From Poa pratensis (taxonomy: Eukaryota; Streptophyta; Magnoliopsida; Poales; Poaceae): a stretch of DNA of 64,000 nt. A program made the position numbers and the translations under genes. The stretch spans positions 23,659,023 through 23,723,022 of the forward strand of contig CAMZMU010000111.1 of NCBI GenBank assembly GCA_947311845.1. The letters run 5' to 3'. This document shows positions 34,301-45,380 of this stretch, piece by piece. The stretch's first letter is position 1. Each line of letters begins with the position of its first letter. The notes under the pieces were generated by a model. It made no database searches. It was not told the DNA's origin and saw nothing but the letters and a program-made list of their open reading frames with translations.

Positions 34301-35203
34301 CAGTACAATCCCGAAGTCACAGAGAAAGCTTGCTCCGGTATTTAGTGAAACAAAATACCTGCGCAGAAATACTTTTTCCCTACAACTTCAAGTGAGTGTT
34401 ACTGTACCTTCTACACATTCTATTTTTTTTCATCCCGGTTTAGTGTAATCGATGAGTCATGGACATATAAACGCGTGCAGATTCCACTGGATTTTGCTAA
34501 TCATTAGAGTTGACCAAGGAGTCGTTCAAGTCATGGACTCGTTAAGGAAAGATATGGAAGAGTGGGACGACTGAGACAAATGCTTGACAGGTAATTTCAG
34601 TCATTATTGCTCTATATCGACCTCTTTCGTTCATTTTGTGATATCAAGTAATTAATAACTCTTTCATATTTTCTTTTGCCGGGCAGGGTTTGGGAACGGT
34701 TTAAGGTGAAGTGTCCAGGGAAGTGGAAAAAGCAACTGTATTTTTATGAAACCAAGGTAAGTAGTAGTACATATATATGTCTGCGCAACTCTTTAATTAG
34801 TTTCAATACCATTATCGTGCTTGATTGTTATTTTGATGATATTCTTTTTTTGTAAAGTGGTGTCTGAGGCAGCAAGTCGGGACTAATTTATGCGCATATT
34901 ACGTTTTCGAGTACATTCGATATTTTGTCAATGAGCGGGATAGAAAAATCAGAACAGAAAACGTACGTATACACTATTCGCATATTGTGTTGAGTTCCAT
35001 TCATAATTTATTTTAGGATGATTTCAAACAGCTCACACATATATATTCTTATATTGATCTAGATGGAACGAGAGCGGGACCGACTCATACCATCGAAGCG
35101 CCTAAAAGCAATTCAAGAGGAATTGGCGGGATTTTTTAACAAGGAGGTCCTGAGGAAAGACGGAGAATTTTATCACCATGATACTTATTTGCCCGCCGTG
35201 TGA
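31335..35203 (+). pseudogene. Second CACTA gene with proline-rich repeat and Ulp1/C48-like protease end, decayed
   Basis: From ATG 31,335 there are acidic exons, then an intron at about 31,622-31,708. A conserved CACTA block follows (KEGQKIIIDIVSAGGEP...FINQCGVLVRDMVPITF...KKFEQWTLSKMADQFRTAKK). A coiled coil (LSALERKVQQLERA), a Pro-rich tandem repeat (33,180-33,250) and a basic helix (about 33,640-33,760) come next. From about 34,200 the pieces VGFIDPYWVHSVVVQY, FHWILLIIRVD (catalytic His) and QQVGTNLCAYYVFEYIR (catalytic Gln and Cys) form an Ulp1/C48-type domain over several short exons, ending at 35,203. One-base shifts near 32,370, 32,910 and 34,330 and a stop at 31,449 disable it. Grass CACTA elements often carry such a gene; its role is unclear. 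Confidence 0.7.
33180..33250 (+). repeat. 21-bp coding tandem repeat (PPQDPPS)
   Basis: 'ccacctcaagatccaccctc' plus 'c' is repeated about three and a half times, encoding PPQDPPS units in the proline-rich linker of the second CACTA gene. Confidence 0.85.
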
Positions 35204-35430
35204 GAAACGTGATGTCGGTGTAGTCAAAACTTGTGGGCTATGTATGTATGAATCAAACGTGACCTCGGTGTATTGTATATATGCTTTATTATGTGTATGA
35301 CTTTATGTGTATGACTACTTGTTGTCTGCGCAACGTGATCTTCGTAAAAAATAATTAATTGGAAAACAAAAAATGGAAACCCTAAACCTAAAAAATAAAT
35401 TAGCAGGAAAACAAAAAGCAGGAACTCTTT
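35204..35430. other. 3' region of the second CACTA gene
   Basis: AT-rich trailer between the last codon of the C48-like gene and the right subterminal repeats. No other feature was seen. Confidence 0.5.
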
Positions 35431-35620
35431 GGTCCCGGTTGGTATTACCAACCGGGACCAAAGGGGTGCCCGCCATGCGCGCCCAGCGCAGCCCACGTGG
35501 AGGCCCTTCCATCCGGGTCGTGGACACCCGGGACGAAAGGCCACCCCCTCTAGTTCCGACCCTTTAGTCGCGGGTGCAGAACCGGGACGAAAGCCCCTCT
35601 GGACCCACGACTAAAGGCCT
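35430..35620. repeat. Right subterminal repeats of the CACTA element
   Basis: 'tttggtcccggttggtatta' pairs with 'accaaccgggaccaaag', and 'ttagtcgcgggt' pairs with 'acccacgactaa'. They mirror the array at 11,576-11,815. Confidence 0.8.
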
Positions 35621-37183
35621 TTTTTCTTAGTAGTGGGTATGGATAATACTTATTTCATCAGTTACCTGAGCCTAACAAGCGGTGACGAGCGATAGATAAG
35701 CAGGCCTGCCCCTCGATCGAAAAGCCCATTTTCGGTCGGACGTCATCGGCGTGACAAGATCGCACAGCGCGGACGACGACCGCTGCTGCAACGGCAGCCA
35801 ATTACCCACCGCTACGTGCAGGGCCATGCATCGGCCGGTGGTCGACGTTGGCGCCTTGTCTCCGGCTGCCACATGCACGCACGCCGTGGAAGTTCCTGTC
35901 TTCCCACGCACGGCTGGGTGTTGACAGTTGCAAGTGGTACGGCCGACCTGACCGATCCAGAATAGAAGTATCCATCCATCTATTCTGAGGAAGAGGTCGA
36001 TCGCCCACTCGCCATCACCCGGATGCCTCTGCCTCTGCCTCTGCATGCTTGCGTGTGAAGCTACGGGGACGAGCTCCAGAAGCCCGGCTGGTAGACGAAA
36101 AGTAACAGTGAAAGTGAGGGCCAATAATAAAGGCGAAAATTACCGAGGAAGCAGCTACTCCTGCTCATGTCATCAGTCGCTGTCAGTGGTGGAGCTTTCT
36201 GCGATATCTCGTTGGAAAGGTGTTTTGTCTCTAGGTCATGGCTTCATTAAGCGTTGGTGCCGTAGGCCGTGGTGCTTCTCCGCGTACTGTATCTGCCGTT
36301 TGTGATGCCTAGTAGTCGGTCCTGTGCTGGATCTCCTTTTTGTCTAGAGTGAACGCTGGAGGATCCGAGGGTAATCATGCTACTACGGGTAGGGGTAGGC
36401 CGTCCAAAAAAGGGATCGGAGGTACGAGGAAGAGCACCAATGGCATCGATCGTCGCTGGTGGAGTACGCGATTAGTTGGAGTCTGGTGGATCTCCTACTG
36501 TATATAGCTTTGTCCCTGCAGGGCCCTTCGCTTTCGACGCACTACTGACTGACCTACGCCTTTCCAGCTAGCTGCGCCGGCGAATTGGCGATTAGTTTGG
36601 AGGGGGCTTGAATGCTCCATGATCGAAGCAAGCAGCAGGAGTTGATGTGTGTTTAAAGGTTTGCTTCTTTTTTTGGGTGCGAAAACACAACTCCATGTTT
36701 AGATTACATACGAACAAACTTGGTAGAACCCTTGCTTGGGGCCTAAACTTAGAATAACAATGCTCCAACTTGATCTACATGCAATTTTCTACAAGCAGAA
36801 TGCAGTGGATGTCAAGCTGGCGTGTCCATATCTACGCACGTACGCACGCGCACCTAGGACGGATCTTTCCAGGTTTAGACCCTCCAAATCGGGAAGCCGC
36901 CAGTCGGCCAGTGTTCCGCAAGTTTATTCACCGTCACGCTCCCAGGGCACGAAAAATATTTGTATCGTCATCCTTCGATCAGATTTTTATATTTGGAAGC
37001 TCAGCCAAAACGTAGGCATACGCCCACCCAACGAGAACTAATTCGTGATGGGTCGGTCCATCTACTGTAGGCCGGTGACGACAGTACGGCCATGGATTTG
37101 GTCACATGCATCCAGCTAGCTCAGCTGCAAGCCCGGCAGGCCGGCACGACATGGCGCCGTCGGCGATGGCACGCCACTGCGGC

Positions 37184-37339
37184 CAGAGGCGTAGCTAGGC
37201 CCCAGGCTACACTGGCCTTGGCCTGGGGCGTGGCAGCTCGTTTCTTTGTTGCTGTAGCTATTTTGTTACTGTTCCACACTGTTCTGCACTGTACCATGAG
37301 CTTGGCCTGGGTCGTTGCTCGATCCTAGCTACGCTACTG
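37184..37339. mobile_element. hAT-type MITE, 156 bp
   Basis: The ends are CAGAGGCGTAGCTAGG and, inverted, CAGTAGCGTAGCTAGG. They are flanked by the perfect 8-bp duplication ACTGCGGC at 37,176-37,183 and 37,340-37,347, which defines the hAT superfamily. It is absent from the matching place in unit 5 (about 41,860). Confidence 0.9.
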
Positions 37340-37810
37340 ACTGCGGCGGCATTTTGAATGTACCATGAGAAACGTGTGACAGCGAACCCAACTATTTAGA
37401 GCATCTCCATCAGCACCCCGTAGAGCCAGGAGCGGATGCAAGTAAAAGCTAGTGGGGGCCTTGGCCCCACTCAAATTTTAAAATCCAATAGAATTTGTTC
37501 ATTTCTTAGAAGAAAATGGTTATAAATATTTGAACTTATAGAAGAAATGCTCCCAATCACATAGTGTACCCGCTCTCAAAAAAACTTTCTGGGTCCACCC
37601 CTGCGTAGAGCACCTCAAAACCTAATGGAGGCCGGACACCAAAATTCTTATTTGGTCCTTCTAGCTTCCTCACTAGCCGCCGCCTCAAGTTTGGAAATAT
37701 GTCCTCCTCTTTATTATCTCTATAATGTATTATTATTCAAAAAACGTCATGTTGTTCAGAGCTTAAGCCCGGTCGACATATGTAACCATCTCCAAAAAAA
37801 ATACTGACAT

Positions 37811-38300
37811 ATATCCATGGATTCACTGTTTTTTGTCACAAGGTAAAAGGATGGGCGCCCCACATTGGCATGACTTCATGACTATGTCTCCTCATGTAAC
37901 ATGTAAACTCCGAGAAATAAACTCCGCTCCTTTTTAAATGTACATATTCAAGCAGAGACTCGCTCCTCCCGATGAATGTTAAAACAAACAATTCACATCT
38001 TTGTATTTTCTCATAGTTACATGATTTCAAAATTCATATTATCTTGTCTCGCTTCAGATCTTGCAACGGCCATCACACAGTTATTTCGTTGCTCCAACAC
38101 ATCGTCACTAGCAACATCGGTCGCATGACACCGGTCACGGGCGCTCTTCCGCCCGTAGCCCCGTACTCACCAAACTCATTGTCTTTCCTGACATATATCC
38201 ATGGATTCACTGTTTTTTGTCACAAGATAAAAGGATGGGCCGGCGCCCCACATTGGCATGACTTCATGACTATGTCTCCTCATGTAACATGTATTCAACC
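37811..38300. repeat. Direct duplication of ~100 bp
   Basis: 'atatatccatggattcactg...catgtaacatgta' is present at 37,811-37,905 and again at 38,192-38,293, about 380 bp apart, with only a few differences ('gggcgcccc' against 'gggccggcgcccc'). Confidence 0.9.
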
Positions 38301-38689
38301 ATCGGTATCAGGAAGCTCTGATTATGTTATTCTTTTTCTAATGAAGTACTTTGTTTGGTTTGCTGCTGTTTCGAATTCAAAATCCAAGCGTAAGGGGTTT
38401 GTTCTCGCCGCCCTGTTGATGCTTCGCTGATGCCGCTGGTGGAGCGAGGTAGCTGCACCCAACAATGTGGATACTGAAGCTAGGGTAATCAACGGCCTGG
38501 GTGGACGTCATTCGGAAAACAATATCCATCAATCATGGAAGCGGAGTGGAAAGAACGGAAGAGGCCACCGTACCTGCAAGCCCTATCACGTGGAAGATCC
38601 GGCGAGAGAAAGGAGAGAGTCGCCGCTGCAGGGAAGGGGAGCGGTCGCGGCTGAGAGGCACACCGCTAGATGGAGGGCGGAAGGAGGAT

Positions 38690-39123
38690 TTCGTCCAGTG
38701 GCTATGTCCGTCAGTCAAGCTTTGATCCAATGGTCCGGGCAAACTGAGAGCTTGGCTACTTGGGAAGATGTCCATTATTTGTAACGACGTTTCCGCGTGT
38801 CTCAGCTTGGGGTCAAGCGGAATTCTAAGGAGAGGGGAATGTTAGCAATGACATGCAGGGCCCACAGGCAGAGGTGCTAAGAGAGAAGCGAGCGAGGAAG
38901 GAAAGCTCGCGTTACCCACTTACTCGTGCAACGTCTGGCAGAGCGGCTGAGCTGGCAGTTTGCGATTGGCTCGCTATATAAGGACGACGAGACACTGTAG
39001 TTGGTGGCGAATAGATGGTGGTTTCGGCCTCGCCTTACTTTTGGCTTGTAAGTGGAATTCGAATTATGTCATCTCTGTAATAGAAATCCTCCGTACTCTC
39101 GAATCCCTAGCTTCCTGTTAACA
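38690..39123 (+). mobile_element. Gypsy chromovirus remnant: chromodomain end plus 3' LTR
   Basis: The frame SQALIQWSGQTESLATWEDV (38,711-38,777) matches the chromodomain-like C-terminus of gypsy integrases. A polypurine tract, AAGGAGAGGGGAA, then abuts a 284-bp LTR (38,840-39,123) with ends TGTTAGCA...TTAACA and a TATA box (tatataa, about 38,974). The rest of the element is missing on the left. No target-site duplication is found, as expected for a truncated copy. Confidence 0.65.
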
Positions 39124-39682
39124 ATCACATCACACATACCTTCGATATAGGACCGCTTAATCATATCTTTGACATTCATCATCCATGGCTATAAGAAATG
39201 GCTCAAGATATTTGATGTGCATCTACTGTGTGCCCGATTACTTGCCTTTCGACTGTTTATTACTTGAGACATGGGAGACCTCAAAGTGCAAAAACCTCCT
39301 ATGCTTTACTACTGCTGGTACCACTCCATTTGGTTCCTCATAAATATTCTCAATACATGTTATATACATAATACATTCGCTAGTCACATGTGAAATTTAT
39401 ACTCCATGCCTAACATTTGTTTGTTGCTTCGTTGGAGAAAATTGTAGGATCAGATTTTGTCGTACACCATTATGGCGATTCTTGTTTTGTTATATCTAAA
39501 GCCAAGATCTACAAGAAGACCACTTTTTGTGTGTGTTCCGGATAACTGTGTTGATGCCTTCCACAAGGAGGACTTGTCCGACGGCCGACAGGGAGTCGCT
39601 TTGTATCTGCAAGAAAGAGTGCTCAAGAAAAAACGCATTGCAACTGTCAAAGGGTGTCATGTAATAAGTAACAAGTAAGTAG

Positions 39683-39847
39683 TACTCCCTCCGTTTTTAA
39701 ATGTAAGATCTTTTAGGTATTTCACACGTTGACTAGATACAGACTAAAATGAGTGAACGTATACGCTAGAATGTGTCTAGATACATGTACATACATGTGA
39801 ATCTGGAAAATGTCTAAAACATCTTTTATTTATAAACAGAGGGAGTA
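39683..39847. mobile_element. Stowaway-type MITE
   Basis: Starts 'tactccctccgtttttaaat' and ends 'tatttataaacagagggagt' plus 'a', with TA borders. The arms pair over about 25 bp with mismatches. Confidence 0.75.
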
Positions 39848-41475
39848 GTAATTAAGAAGAAGCAATATTCGAAAGAAAAAAAGTGAGAACAAGCCGTGAC
39901 GAGCAAGAGATAAGCAGGCTTGGCCCTCGATCGAAAGGCCCATTTCCGCTCGGACGTCATCGGCATGACAATGTCGCGCGGCGCGGACGACGACGACCGT
40001 GTACGAGACTACGAGAGCCGTCCCAGCCAGAGCGATCGCATGCGCTCCTCTATTATTTCGTCTTCGAAATCTCCTCCACGCCACGTACGAACACTGCTGT
40101 GCTAAGTCGTCGCCTTCTTCTACAATTTATTTGCACTCTGTATCCGGCGACCGCAGCAACGGCAGCCAATTACCCACCGCTACGTGCAGGGCCATGCGTG
40201 TCGACGTTGGCGCCTTGTCTCCGGCTGCCACATGCACGCACGCCGTGGAAGTTCCTGTCTTCCACGCACGGCTCGGTGTTGACGCACGGTTGCAAGTGGT
40301 ACGGCCGACCTGACCGATCCAAAATACAGTAGAAGTATGTACGTACATCTATTCTGAGGGTGAGATCGATCGATCTGCAACCTCTCTCCATCAGCCACTC
40401 GCCATCACCCGGCCGAATGTCTCTGCATGCATGCTTGCGCGTGAAGCTACGGGGACGAGCTCCAGAAGACCGGCCGGTAGAAGTATACGAATAGTAACAG
40501 CGAAAGTGAGGGTCAATAAAGGCGAAATTACCGAGGAAGCTACGCCTCACGTCATGTGTCGCTGTCAGTGGTGGAGCTTTCTGCGATCTCGTTGGAAATT
40601 AAGGTTTTGTCTCTAGGTAATGGCTTGATTAAGCGTTGGTGGTGCCGTAGCCCGTAGGCCTTGCAAGTGGTGCTTCTCTGCGTACTGTATCTGCAGTTTG
40701 TGATGCTGGTGACCGGTCTAGCGGCCCTTCTCCTTTTGTCTAGATGCTGGAGGATCCGAGGGTAATCATGCTACTAGGAGTAGGGCGTCCAAAAAAGGGG
40801 AGGTACGACGAAGAGCACCATGGCATCTATCGTCGCTAGGTCTCGCTGGTGGAGTACGCGATTAGTTGGAGTCCCTGCAGCTGCAGCTCCCTTCGCTTTC
40901 GTCGCACTGACTGACTGACCTACGCCTTTCCAGCTAGCCTCGGCGAAATTGGCGATGGTTTGGAGAGGGCTTGAATGCTCCATGATCGAATCAAGCAGCA
41001 GGAGTCGATGTGCCGTTTAAAGTTTCGGAAAGAGGCGCCAAAGTTGCTTCTTTTTTTGGGTGCGAAAACACAACTCCCTGTTTAGAGATAAGAACAAACT
41101 TAGTAGAACGCTTGCTTGATGCCTAAACTTAGAATAATAATGCTCCAACTTGATCTACATGTAATTTTATACAGCAGAATGCACTACTGGACGTCAAGCT
41201 GGCGTGTACATATCTAAATTAACACGCACACGCACCTAGGACGGATCCGGCCAGGTTTAGACTTTAGACCCTCCAAACCGGGAAGCCGCCAGTGTACCGC
41301 AATTTTTTCTTCGTCATCCTTGGATCGGATCTTTCTATTTGGAAGCTCTGCCAAAGCGTAGGCACACCCACCCCAACCACGATTATTCATAGTGGGTCGC
41401 TCCATCCACTGCGGCCGGGTGACAACAGTGCCGCTATGTATTTCGTCACATGCATCCGGCTAGCTCAGCTGCGGC

Positions 41476-41813
41476 CTGCGTATTTTTTGACAAATATGAC
41501 ACTTTTGAGCAACTAAACAAGTATATGGCATCTTTTCAAACTATTTTTAAATCTACCCTTTTGACGCCAATTAGGATGGAGCCGAACTTGGCGCCATCCT
41601 CTTTTGTCATCGGAACTCACATAATTTTCCTAAGGACTTAAAATCTTTTAAAAAGGAGTCGATGTCTTAGAGGATGGAGCCGACATGTACAGGGTCAGCT
41701 CCATCCACTCTGGAGCCGACCTCAGGGGCCATATTTGAAAATAGTTTTCTATAGTGGCCAGAACTAAGATTAGTTTTGCTAACAGGCCATATTGGACAAA
41801 AAAAAATACGCAG
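41476..41813. mobile_element. MITE-like insertion with CTGCGTATTTTTT ends
   Basis: CTGCGTATTTTTT at the left and AAAAAAAATACGCAG at the right are inverted. Comparison with unit 4 at about 37,125 shows that the ~338 bp between them is an insertion. The core has 'ggagccgac' words. The superfamily is not resolved. Confidence 0.65.
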
Positions 41814-41954
41814 CCTGCTGAGGCCCGGCACGGCGCCGTCGGCGATGGCATCCTACTGGGCAGCATTTTGAAATGTACCATGAGAAACGTGTGAGACCGA
41901 TCCCCGAACTGCTTAGCGATACAAAGGAAAGACATGTCCATCAGCAGTGCATGA

Positions 41955-42320
41955 CCTTTTTGGTTCAAAGGAATTGAAAACCATAGGAATAGAAAAAAAG
42001 TAAAAATAGAATGTCATGACATGTGGAATCAGAAACTAAAAACATAAAACCAGTCACACTAGTTGTTTAGTTGCAGCACAGGCAAAAGGTAGAAATTTTC
42101 TATATAGTTGGGTACAAATCATAATTGTCATAAACTCTTAGGAATTTTTCCATAAGGTCTAACCTCTTGCTAGAATTCTTATGGGGATTGTAGTGTAGAA
42201 AATCATGCCGTAAGAATTTTGGAGAATTCATTCCTTTAAATCAAATGGACTCCATAGAAAAAATCTTAAGGAATGGAATCCTATGAATTACTTTGAAGAT
42301 CTTTTGAACCAAAGAGGCCC
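41955..42320. mobile_element. MITE with TTTGGTTCAAA ends
   Basis: 'cctttttggttcaaaggaat' at the left and 'cttttgaaccaaagaggccc' at the right are inverted around an AT-rich core with 'ataggaat' words. This is a common grass MITE type. No clean target duplication was seen. Confidence 0.65.
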
Positions 42321-42910
42321 CCAATGACAGATGGTACTCCAGGAAAGACACCATTAATCTCCGTGGACAGCCGGATAAGGAAGATCGACAGTTCTACATG
42401 CAAGCAGATGCAATTTGGCCCACCGTTTCACGGGCGTTCTACGAGCTCTTTTGATTTTTGTAATCGCGTTTTTTCTATTTCCTTTTTCCAATTTCTTTGG
42501 TTGTTAGCATTTTAATTATGTAGAGGTCGGGTGTAAGATACTATGTATGTGTGTGATGATATAAGTAACATAATGTTATTTATAAAAAAGATGCAGTTTG
42601 GAGTTCAACCCGATAAAATTTGTTCTTCTAGTTTAAAAATTGAAACTGGTGGAAGTCTACGAAAGAAACAACTTTACTTATTTAAAATCCTCATATCATG
42701 AGTCTTTCTTCAATAATCCCCATCCTTGTATCTCCTCATGGTTACACGTTTCAAAAGTCTTATTGTGTTGTCTCGCTTCAGATCTTGAGAAGAGGCAAAT
42801 CTTTTGGCTCCGTTTGAAACATCGGTAGTATGACACCGAGCACGGGCGCTCTTCCGCGGTTCCGCCGGTAGTCCCGGTACCCGCCTAACTCATTGTCTTT
42901 CATGATGGAT

Positions 42911-43695
42911 ATAGGAGTACGTACGGGGGTTTGTAAGAGAAAAGTTTATTTAGTGATGGGAAAGAATGGATTCATGCACACCTATATTGGTATTTCTTTC
43001 ATAGTAGTAAACAAACGACTGAGAATCTAATTCTGACACAACAGCTGCGAGAATTAGTCTTGATTCTCTCCACCCATGCGCCACTCAGTGAACATACTAG
43101 CTAGATCGTGCAACTAGGGTAAACTATGCGAGATACTAATAATCAACCAACAAATGCCGAAACTCCATCCCACTTGGATACAGCAAAACTGGAAAACAAA
43201 TGTCCATATAATACCACGTCGTTTCGTCGGTTCCGAAGAAAGAAAGAGTACACAAAACTTAAAACAAAGGCCGCAGGAGTCAACTGGATCTGTAGTCGTA
43301 AATCTCAGTGCTTAGTGCTATGTCGACTCTCGCGGCAAAGCGCCAGAGGTTGAGCATAACGAACAAGCCGCCAACGTGAAGTGTATATCATTCTGAGCAC
43401 ACCCACATACGGACAGATGGTGCCAGGTTTAGTTTTGACCGTACGTTCAATTGGGAAAACCCTAGCCGCGCGCAAGCGTCCTTCGTTCTTATCACCGTCG
43501 CCGCCGCGAACAGACGCACATGGGCGGGACGAGAAGCCACTGCCGCACATGGGCGCAGCATTGCAGGGCCAACGCATCGGTAGTCTGCGACTCTGCGTGC
43601 ACCGCGGTATATATCTGAATAAAATTACCACCTCCAGTGTCCACACATTTATTCGTTTTATTTAAAAGAAGGGCGTGTTACCCGCTCGTCAGTCA
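42911..43695. other. Intergenic, no gene supported
   Basis: Short frames only, on both strands, without recognisable domains. 43,440-43,600 is GC-rich. Confidence 0.4.
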
Positions 43696-43699
43696 AAAA

Positions 43700-44480
43700 A
43701 ATCGAAAAAAATCAAAACAAACTTTGTACTTGTATACGAAAGCTAAATTAAACCCTAAACTTTGAATTCTGAAAATTAGAACTTTAAATTATCAAATCCC
43801 CGAGGCCCTCTCCTCTCTCCCCATCCTCATCCGTCCTCGCACCCCAGTACGCCCGGACCAAGCTGAGCCCGCCTCGCTCCCCTCTCCCTCCCTTGTGAGT
43901 CACGAGTCACACTCGCCGGAACGCGTGGAATTGGGCAAATCAAAGGCTTCTTCCCTGACTTCGACAGGGGTTCACCGCACTGAGTTCGTCGCGTCTGAAC
44001 TTCCCGCCTTCTGTGAGGAAGCACAGGACATCATGATGAGACACCCGCATCGTTTGGCACCGTTCCTGCAATCTCTTGTGTCCTTTCCTCTAGCACTTTC
44101 GCATTGTGCACCGTCGGTCCGTCGCCCTCCACAACAGAAGTGCACAATTGTGAGCCCCTCCGCCGCAAGCGTCCGTAGCGTCGCCCATTTGAGGCTCACG
44201 TGCGTCTGGTTCGTCTAACGTGCCCCCGTAATGGCCCGCACGCCTCCAATCGTCGTTGTCGTGTCCACTGTCGGCTGACATCAGCGGACTCGTTGGTACG
44301 GGGTTAGAGATATTTATTCAGGAGAGAGATTAGTGGTGGAAGATGTACATGACAAGCGACGAATTATTTAATTTTAATTAGAATTCCATAGTTCAGGTGT
44401 CAATTTTCAGAATTCAAAATTTAGGATTCGATTTACACCATGTACATATTCAACAAGGTTTGTTTTGTACTTCTTCAGAG
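43700..44480. mobile_element. Long-TIR element, probably Mutator-type
   Basis: 'atcaaaacaaactttgtact' and 'aaccctaaactttgaattct' plus 'gaaaatt' at the left recur in inverted orientation at 44,375-44,478. The arms are about 100 bp. The ends resemble those of the 9-bp-TSD element at 57,707. The interior (43,800-44,340) is GC-rich and could be captured genic DNA, but I recognise no protein in it. Confidence 0.55.
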
Positions 44481-44557
44481 AAAATCCATCTCAGATCCTT
44501 GACCCATCCTCTTCCTTTTGGTTCGAGTCTTCCTCCATCTCAAACCGACAAAACCTA

Positions 44558-44890
44558 AGGGTGTGTTTGGATCTCGCGCTCAACGTGCCCAGCCAGGCAA
44601 GGAAATTCTAGCTCGGTCGAGCTATAGCCTATAGAGGCAATGCTTCTTATTTGATTTATTTGGCTAGCCACCACTAAACCACGTATGAACGAGCAGTTAC
44701 TGTTTTGATAGACTTCCGCTCAATTCTTGCCGACGAAGGCTAGCCGAATTGGCTCGCCCGGCAGGACGATCATTTTCTAGCCCACGCAGGCTAGCTTGCC
44801 AGGCAAAGCTAGTTTCTTTCTTCTCTACCAAACGGCTATCCTAGCTTAGCAAGGCTAGGATTAGGCTTGCTCGAGATCCAAACGTACCCT
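44558..44890. mobile_element. Tourist- or Stowaway-like MITE upstream of the GAE gene
   Basis: AGGGTGTGTTTGGATCTCG at the left and CGAGATCCAAACGTACCCT at the right are inverted, with TA or TAA repeated at the borders. The interior carries repeated 'gctag' and 'ccaggcaa' words. It lies about 480 bp before the putative TATA box of the epimerase gene. Confidence 0.7.
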
Positions 44891-45370
44891 TAATCGCGTC
44901 GTCGCCAAGCTCCCATACACTGACAGGCAGCACTCATCACGCACTCCGTCGAGGTTCCATGCACCCAGACCAGTCGCCCAACTCGTTGACCGCCCTACAA
45001 TACTGATGCCACTCGCAAGATCCCATTGGTAGATCGTCATCACGCGTGAAACTCAATTCGCAGATCCAATCCATTCATTCACCAACGAGCCAGTGCCATG
45101 ACACGGTTGTCAGTCACTGCCATCGCATTCACACGGCGACGACGCGCAAAAACAACCGTGGACTGGCGGGCCACGCGCAAAAACAACCCCGTGCCTCCCC
45201 AGTAAACTTCGCGAGGGCCAGGATAAATACGGCCAGCCACTATTCACAATCGTCCATCCATCCGCGCGTGAAGCGAATCATCCCCGCCGCTGCCGAGCCC
45301 AGAAATAGCCGCAGAATCCGCCCCCATCACCGCCACCGCCGGCAGCTCCCCTCCACCGCGTCGCTTTCCC

Positions 45371-45380
45371 CTATTTATAC
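45371..45380 (+). promoter_or_regulatory. Candidate TATA box of the GAE gene
   Basis: 'ctatttatac' stands alone in a C-rich stretch and is followed by a pyrimidine-rich leader, leaving a 5' UTR of about 340 bp before ATG 45,750. It is a motif call only. Confidence 0.45.

Larger units (their letters stand above)
11546..35635. mobile_element. CACTA (En/Spm) DNA transposon, 24.1 kb, with nested insertions
   Basis: The left end is CACTAGTAGAAAATAGGCC and the right end, read on the other strand, is CACTACTAAGAAAAAAGGCC. The 3-bp target duplication GGT is present at 11,543-11,545 and 35,636-35,638. Subterminal repeats of the 'ggtcccggttcg/cgaaccgggacc' type lie at 11,576-11,815 and 35,430-35,620. 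The element carries a small coiled-coil/TM ORF (12,438-12,783), a TNP2-type transposase (12,949-28,196, split by a retrotransposon) and a second gene with a C48-protease-like end (31,335-35,203). Without the 11.9-kb nested insertion it would be about 12.2 kb. All its genes are disabled, so it could only move in trans. Confidence 0.93.
35640..38300. repeat. Non-coding repeat family, unit 4
   Basis: It carries the same ordered blocks as units 3 and 5: 'gataagcagg', 'ggacgtcatcggcgtgacaa', 'ggcgccttgtctccggctgc', 'cacgcacgccgtggaagttc', 'ggtacggccgacctgaccga', 'cgctgtcagtggtggagctt', 'ttccagctagctgcgccggc', 'gcgcacctaggacggatc', 'gggaagccgcc', 'agctcagccaaaacgtaggc', and at the end 'cgcatgacaccggtcacggg' plus 'cgctcttccg'. 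A hAT MITE (37,184-37,339) interrupts it. No shared reading frame survives between units. Confidence 0.7.
39230..42910. repeat. Non-coding repeat family, unit 5
   Basis: The order of blocks is the same as in units 3 and 4, and the copy extends further on both sides. The left part ('tacaccattatggcgattct') matches unit 2/3 at 7171-7190. The right part ('gtctttcttcaataatcccc', 'atgacaccgagcacgggcgc') matches both unit 3 (10,300) and unit 4 (38,126). Three MITEs interrupt it (39,683; 41,476; 41,955). No gene is supported. Confidence 0.7.

Noticed and set aside
43895..44218. 107-residue frame inside the long-TIR element
   Set aside because: No recognisable domain and no conserved context. It may be captured DNA but a gene cannot be supported.
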